64,000 nt of DNA, taken from assembly GCA_009746045.1 (NCBI GenBank), contig RPFO01000104.1, positions 7,680,955-7,744,954 on the forward strand, in the 5' to 3' direction. The DNA is from Mesostigma viride (lineage: Eukaryota > Streptophyta > Mesostigmatophyceae > Mesostigmatales > Mesostigmataceae). This document shows, in pieces, positions 58,513 through 64,000 of the stretch (positions are counted from its first letter, which is position 1; every line of letters starts with the position of its first letter). Made by a program: the position numbers and the translations under genes. The notes under the pieces are model-generated. The model was not told the origin of the DNA. It made no database searches and saw only the letters and a program-made list of their open reading frames with translations.

Positions 58513-59840
58513 GATTAAAAAAATTAAATTAAATTAAATTATAATAACATGCCTCCGTGGGGAGGTCATGTAGCACATATTCCATGATGAATGGGGTGGA
58601 GGAAGCCGCGTAATCGAACTATCCGAACTCTAAGCTATCCAGTCTAGAAAATCCTCACTACACTACTCATCAAAACGCCTCCTCCGCTTGGGGGGAGGGG
58701 GCTTGCCCACAGGGTCGGGCGTGTGCATGCGCCTTGACAATCTTCTTCCACCGCGTCTTGTCCTGCATGGCAGTCCAAAGACGGGAGAGAGAGTGGATGC
58801 GGTACTCAAACTGGGCTGGGACCACTAGGTCGTCCAGCAACATCTGGGTGTAGTTCGTGACAGGTTTCCCTACCCTTTTGGGAATGCCCTCGGGGCCAGG
58901 CCAGGTCAGAATGTGTCGCCCTGGCTGGCCAAGCCGCTGGGGGCCGGCCATGCATACCAAGGGTGGTGTCGACCTGGCTGGTGCGGGCAAGGTGTCCTAC
59001 AAATGCTATCCTACGCTGCCTAATCTCGTCCGAAACACGAGGCATGCCATGATACAAAGACTCTGATGACGGACGCTCGGAAAAATCTACGTTAAGGACC
59101 TGTCGGAGCATCCTGTAAAACGTGCCGTCTAGCCTAGCTGCCAGTTTGGGTGCCGGGATGGTCCACGCCTCGGCGCCATACGTGAGCACCGTGAGGACGA
59201 GGACCTTGAAGAGCATGCGCTTGCGGTGCTCGCCCAGGCCCTTCGAGCGCCAGTAGGGTGTGAGCGAACGGAGCTTGGCCCAGGCAAGGCCGATGCGGGT
59301 GTCCACATCGTCGGCAGTGTTAGGAAGCCAGCTCCCCAACAGCTTGAAGCGGTCGCGGAACGGGACCTCCGTCCCGTCGAGCAGGCGCGGCAGCGGTGGT
59401 TTACTGGAGGCCCCAATCACCATCGCCTCGGTTTTGACACTTATCTCCAACCCCACCGCCCGCGCCCCCAGGCCCAGGCAGTCCAGCCAGGTCTGAATGT
59501 GCTCGGGGCTCTCGATGAGGGTGGTGTCATCCGCATAAATCAGGTCGGCAAGGCGGTAACCAGGTCTAACCCCGCCGTGCTCTGTCACGTTAAGGATGTC
59601 AGTCCAAGCCTGGCTCGAACCCCTTAAGAGCAGTAAAGCGCGCACGTGCTCGGCGCATGACGTGATCCACGACAATAATTATGAACAGGTATGGGGACAG
59701 GACACAACCTTGCCACACCCCGTGGCGAAGGGGGAATGGTGGGGTGGTGCCTTCCGCAGTCCGCACTACTGCCTGTGAGCCCTCATACAGTCGGCGAATG
59801 GCAGCAATAAACGCAGGTGGCACCCGATCCAGACTTAAAG
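58513..59840 (-). pseudogene. LINE ORF2 remnant, reverse transcriptase to C-terminus and 3' end
   Basis: The best RT copy in the window. On the minus strand GVWQGCVLSPYLF (motif B, near 59700) and LADLIYADDTTLIE (motif C, near 59545). Then SVKTEAMVIGAS, FKLLGSWLPNTADDVD, LTYGAEAWT and RQRRIAFVGHLARTSQ in one frame (58806-59675), and the C-terminal RW.KIVKAHAH in another frame. The endonuclease and RT motif A are missing. Frameshifts disable it. 3' end: hairpin CTCCGTGGGGAG and an AATTT tail at 58513-58545. Confidence 0.82.
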
Positions 59841-59873
59841 GGTATGTGCTACAGATACTCCCAACGGAGTTAT
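59841..59873 (+). mobile_element. Retroposon tail split by the 397-family insertion
   Basis: GTGCTACAGATACTCCCAAC and GGAGTTAT, the family 3' hairpin. The TTAA tail continues only at 60788, after the insertion. Confidence 0.75.
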
Positions 59874-60778
59874 TCTGATCAGGCACTCCGCAAAGGTGAA
59901 AACCTTTGCGTTCAGTGCCGGGCCGCGGAAAACGCGGAAAACGCGATCTGCAAATGAATCCGACCGGAATCGAACTGGGGACCTCTCGCACCAATTTTGC
60001 TGACTATAGGACGGACTGTCTACTGGAAGGGGGCGGACATCTACGTCGCCCACAAGCCCTAGCTGGCAGGCGACCCCTGCCGCCCCAGCCACCCCAGCCA
60101 CCCCAGCCTAGGGAATATATAGCAGTAGTGTAGCCTAGAAAGCTTAGTGACGTGGCCATGTATGCCTACGTGATGGGCCCACACCCGCCCTTGCAATAGC
60201 CGTAGCAATTTCGAGTCATGCTTTGCCCATGCAGGGAGTTACTCCCTGCTGAGAGGCCATGTGTACCCTAGCTGTAGCCTAGCCACATACCTTCCACCCC
60301 ATATGTCATGCAGGCCTTCTAGGCCCTCTCCTCAAGCCCCCCCTGGGTGCCTGTGCTTGTTTAGGAGGCATGAACCATCATGGAGGTGCAGGTGCACCTA
60401 GTGCACCCAGAGCAGGTGATAGTTGTACATCCTACACCTGCAGGTTGTCGCCCTGATTGTATTACAAACCCATAGATGCCCCTTTCTCAGGGCTATGTGT
60501 TACATATGCTCCCCACGGAGCTATGATTTTAATTAATTAATTAATTAATAGGACGGACGTCTCCGGTTACCATGGCATCGCCAACTTACACCTACAGTCA
60601 TCCGCAAAAGTTCTCCTGTCCGGGGAGTGATGCAAGCCTTTCGGATTTGGTACTAGATAAATCACTCGAGATCTGTGTGTAGGAGTACTACACACGTGTC
60701 TGCACGCGAGACTTGTTCAGTCTCGCACCGTGAGACGGGCTGAACACGGCTGAAACCTTCTTGAGAAGGGGGCGTAGC
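59874..60778 (-). mobile_element. Single copy of the 397-bp family, itself split by a retroposon
   Basis: The two parts 59874-60016 and 60559-60778 make one unit of about 363 bp. CGGAGTTAT is duplicated on its outside (59865-59873, 60779-60787). On the minus strand its B-box-like AGTTCGATTCC (59966-59976) differs from the tRNA B-box consensus only at the first base. It lacks about 27 bp found between units of the tandem array. Confidence 0.82.
60017..60547 (+). mobile_element. ORF1-only retroposon, 5'-truncated, exact 11-bp target duplication
   Basis: ATAGGACGGAC is duplicated at 60006-60016 and 60548-60558. The insert begins in the ORF1 C-terminus (TACTGGAAGGGGGCGGACAT), passes the stop and the divergent 3' UTR subfamily, and ends in CTCCCCACGGAG and a TTAA tail. 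This defines the 3' boundary of the family and shows that ORF1 and 3' UTR move together. Confidence 0.9.
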
Positions 60779-60787
60779 CGGAGTTAT

Positions 60788-61128
60788 TAATTAATTAGAA
60801 ACATAACTCCGTTGGGAGTATCTGTAGCACATATCCCTGAGAAGGGGCATATGGCTTTTAATACATTCTGGCTACTTCATGCAAGGATGGGAATGTAAGC
60901 TACCCTTGCTCTAGGTGCACCAAGGCACCTGCACCCTCATGATGTATCGCGCTATGCCCAGCTAAGGGGGAGCGTGGCATGTGGGGGAAGATCATCATGG
61001 CTATACAACAGCTATGGCATGGCTTCTCAGCAGGGAGTGACTCCCTGCATGGGCACGACATAATAAAATAAAGCTAGGCATCATCTGGAGGGTGGCTCAA
61101 CATAGGCACACATGTACATGACTAAAAC
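60788..61128 (-). mobile_element. Hairpin-tailed retroposon copy
   Basis: TTAA tail, hairpin CTCCGTTGGGAG and the complete 3' UTR body to CATGTACATG on the minus strand. The next bases (61129-61180) hold fragments of two further tails (CGGAGTTATGTTTC and CTCCCAACGGAG) around another TTAA array. Confidence 0.8.
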
Positions 61129-61180
61129 GGAGTTATGTTTCTAATTAATTAATTAATTAATGTACTCCCAACGGAGATAT

Positions 61181-63008
61181 CAAGGAGACAGCACGGTGAA
61201 AAATGGGTTTTGGACTCAAAAACTCGCGGAAAGGCCTGAGCCCGAGTTCGCGGAAACTGTGCGCGTGTTTGAATGCGACGCGGCGCACAGGCTTTTAGCT
61301 TCAAGCTTCAAACCTTCGCGCAGGGGCGACTATTTGGCGCCGCGTCGGTCGTGATTACTCCATTGGATCTGCATCTACGGCGTTCGTGGGTAGTTTCGAA
61401 ACCCGGTCGATGAGATTAAACGGAGAAGTCGGGTAAATAATTGATCCTTTTTTGACAAATCCGTGAAAATGTATAAGTCGAAATGAATTAAACGGCTTGA
61501 CATGTTGTTGTCCCAACTACAAGTAAACTACAAGTTAACGCCAATCGAAACAAGTCTCCAAAAAAATATCTTGATAGAGGCATGCCTCTGATTTAATTTC
61601 CACTTGGACTCGGAGGTGGAGGTTGAGTTTGAGTTTGGACTCGAGCCAATACAGTTGAAGTTACCAGTTATGACAACCCGCGCAGCCCAGAATTCCCAAC
61701 AGAGACATAGATTCTCCCGATTTCTGGCCTGCGCTGGTGGTCTCCTTGATATGTTCCAATTTAATTTTAATTTGATTTATTAGTTCTCTCAACAGTAACA
61801 GCGCACGACACAGTGCAGACAACCACAAATTAATTCCCCCCCCCCCACCCGTTGTTCTTACATGTCACAGCGGCATGCCTCTATATGTCGTGCCCTTCAA
61901 CCACCTCCAACACCAGCTGTCGCAGCAGTTAAGTATCTCACTCGGAAAGACTACCAAGGCACTCTTGTCTGTGCCCTGCAGCCAGCGGTAAAGCAATCCA
62001 TGCATTCAGTGTCCCATGTAACCTGTCTGTCAGCTTTCGCACCTGCCAGCACATCCCATCCAGTGACAAACCTGCCGGCACACCCCATCCAGTGACACAC
62101 CTGCCAGCACACCCCATCCAAACACACCTGCCAGCACACCCCATCCTTGCACCACGCTCACACCAATACTAAAATCGCCACCACTGCATGCCTTTGTCCA
62201 CGCGTCTCGCCTTGTGCTCCGTTACCCCCGTAGGCTACCACTCCCGGAAGGTCGCAGCATTCCAGCGAGTCATAGCAAACACTTAATCCCATTATGTAAA
62301 TGAAGTACATGGCATATGAACCGAGATGACCCAGCTCACACGTGACACCAACAACCACCCCCACACATCAAACCAAAAAAGGCAGGAAATATATGAAATG
62401 ACAGGGGCAGGGGGGCAGGAAAAGGGCATCATGCAAGTGCCATCATGCTGACCATGCGTTGAGCGTGTATATAATTGTCTCACTTAATATAACATGATAG
62501 ATCGCCCTCAAAGCGCACAAGTGTTACCCACAACGGCATGCCTCTTCGAATGTAAATGAAAAAGTAACCGGGGGTAGTAACATAAATTTAGTACATCAGC
62601 AACACCGCCACAGGACACAGCCAAGGACACAAGCAACCCAGGACAACACACACCACAGAAACCAGGACTATGCCTGGCGTGACAGGCAGAGCACTTAAAA
62701 CCACACTCCCACCCAAGCAAACCACACCCTAATGATGGCAAATGAAAAAAAAAGAAAAACGTTAAAAAAACATCCATCTGTACATACATGACAAAGGAGT
62801 GGAGTGACACACATTATTACTCTTAAAACAACACTGAATATACTGATATCCTACACACTCCGAAATGAAAGATACTCTGGCAAACGCTGCTTTTCCAGAC
62901 CAGAATAAACCGGAAATCCAGAAAACCCTTCCCCGTAACGCAGCTGCACGTCGAATGGTAAAAAAATCGTCGATATATGCTTAAAAGACGCCCAGGCGAC
63001 CGCAGCGA
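61181..63008. other. Unassigned region
   Basis: No gene recognised. The frame at 61160-61354 (plus) and the short minus frames at 62158-62810 show no domain. It contains a poly-C stretch near 61838 and a short tandem repeat at 62037-62152. Confidence 0.4.
62037..62152. repeat. Tandem repeat, units of 22-29 bp
   Basis: Four units built on CACCTGCCAGCACACCCCAT, with or without a CCAGTGACA spacer. Confidence 0.85.
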
Positions 63009-63425
63009 ATGTGTATGGCGCTCGATAGACGGCGGCTGCTTCAGAAGTTTATTCTGTTAAAAATAATAAATCACGAAACTCCAAAAATAGCAATTCATGC
63101 CTCCTTTCCTTTGGTGCCATACTGGCGTATTTTGCCTCGTGGGCCGCCCAGCAAGCGCACTCGCCGCACAGGCAATCGCAGCGTGAAAAAAGTGCCGACT
63201 ACAAGCCGACCCCATTCCATGCATGGCACGCTATGCTCCATGACCAGCAGCCAATTCGGCATCGAACAGATAGCTCCCGCAAGTATCCTTGAGTGGAAAG
63301 CTACGCGGGGCTCATTTCTCATTTCCACGCTCCGTGCCATCATATTTCCGCACGCCGACAAGGAAACGCACACGCGTAGTCCTTCCGCCCTCTACAAGAA
63401 GCTGGAAAATTCGGACATGCTATGA
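63009..63425 (+). other. Open frame of unknown status beside eS30
   Basis: 138 plus-strand codons with no recognised domain, antisense to the probable eS30 3' UTR. Coding status is doubtful. Listed because it fills most of the gap. Confidence 0.2.
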
Positions 63426-63428
63426 TAT

Positions 63429-63617
63429 TTACTCTGGGGCAGCGTTCGGGCCCCTCTTCTTTCCAAAGCCGACAACGACGTTAACAAACCGCCGGTTGTA
63501 CTGGGCACGCTTGCGAGCGCGGCCGCATGGCTTGGCCTTTTTTTCCTGCTTGGCCACCTTTGGAGTCTGGCCACGCACCTTTCCGGCACGAGCCAGGGAA
63601 CCGTGGACCTTTCCCAT
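63429..63617 (-). CDS. RPS30: 40S ribosomal protein eS30
   Basis: 62 codons, ATG to TAA, without intron. eS30 is a small basic protein of the 40S subunit near the decoding region. The sequence starts [20 protein letters not shown] and ends [16 protein letters not shown], almost the plant protein, whose usual length is 62 residues. In animals eS30 is made as a fusion with a ubiquitin-like domain (FAU); here the Met-Gly start follows non-coding sequence, as in plants. Very high Lys/Arg content throughout. No neighbouring ribosomal gene is visible. Confidence 0.95.
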   Translation of the reverse strand: MGKVHGSLARAGKVRGQTPKVAKQEKKAKPCGRARKRAQYNRRFVNVVVGFGKKRGPNAAPE

Positions 63618-64000
63618 GGTTGTTAAAAGGTAACGACGAGCAACCGCTTGGTGGTAAGCTTGGTCACCGAGAGGCCATGGCTTCCTGCATCACTATGATT
63701 TTGTGCTTGCACGGCCGCGCGAGCCACGGCCAGGCGTGCCCCGGCCGCCCGGCGTAAGTTAACGCCGGGCGCATCGTAAGTTAACCTCGGGGGGCGAATA
63801 AAATTTGGCGCACTTCTCAATCGCCTGTTCGTCGCCGTCGGATGACTGCCGGCATGCATGATGCGCGTCCCAGGCGCACGCGAGCACCAAGGCGCGCTCA
63901 AACGAGGCTGACACGCGATAATTTGGACGCTGCGAGGGCGGGGGTCACGAACGACGTGTTTGGGATCGATCGTCGACGACGTTGTACAGGCAGGTCCGGC
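63618..64000 (-). promoter_or_regulatory. Upstream region of eS30
   Basis: Upstream of the minus-strand ATG lie a direct repeat CGTAAGTTAAC at 63753 and 63775 (22 bp apart) and the E2F-like motif TTTGGCGC near 63805. No TATA box is evident. The window ends in this region. Confidence 0.4.

Overview
The window is a transposon-rich stretch of a green-lineage (Viridiplantae, most likely algal) nuclear genome. Three host genes support this: a ribosomal protein eS30 gene with no ubiquitin-like fusion and a plant-like C-terminus, a two-B-box (DBB/STO-like BBX) gene with spliceosomal introns, and a gene for Elongator subunit ELP5 with the plant-type acidic tail. I cannot name the species. A DNA-methyltransferase-carrying Gypsy element recalls those known from the charophyte Klebsormidium, but that is only suggestive. 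Layout. 1-10.8 kb: a (CAA)n array of about 946 bp, decayed LINE pieces, a 1.7-kb TTAA-flanked DNA transposon (5416-7114), and copies of a retroposon whose only gene is an L1-ORF1-like protein. 10.98-17.58 kb: a decayed 6.6-kb LTR retrotransposon on the minus strand, inserted in a (CCCG)n simple repeat. 18.6-24.6 kb: the host-gene island, with ELP5 (minus) and the B-box gene (plus, three exons) transcribed divergently. 25.3-34.7 kb: nested LINEs, ORF1-only retroposons and a second TTAA-flanked transposon (30533-31877). 34.97-49.2 kb: a block lying between two copies of a 22-bp near-palindrome. It contains the most notable feature of the window, a 10.7-kb Gypsy-like element (35253-45981, minus strand), and a 5'-truncated LINE with a restriction-like endonuclease domain. 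49.2-51.5 kb: gag and protease of a second Gypsy element, whose remaining protease lies at 34.66-34.99 kb. 54-61.2 kb: ORF1-only retroposons, LINE remnants and a structured family with 397-bp periodicity, nested in one another. 61.2-64 kb: mostly unassigned sequence and the eS30 gene. The main system. The element at 35253-45981 encodes Gag, a retropepsin, a C5-cytosine DNA methyltransferase with all main catalytic motifs, then reverse transcriptase, RNase H, DDE integrase and a C-terminal PHD finger. Its terminal repeats are arranged A1 - genes - B1 - A2 - B2, the split-direct-repeat layout known from tyrosine-recombinase retrotransposons. Yet it encodes a DDE integrase, ends in TG...CA and is flanked by AATG. 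Directly after A1 lies a 15-nt site exactly complementary to a sequence inside A, which suggests Tf1-like self-priming. A second system is a retroposon network. LINEs ending in (AATTT)n and the ORF1-only retroposons ending in (TTAA)n share a 3' hairpin next to a GTGCTACAT-type motif, implying that the LINE reverse transcriptase mobilises the ORF1-only family. Several insertions have exact 9-11-bp target duplications that fix their ends. All family names come from motif recognition by eye; no database search or folding program was run.
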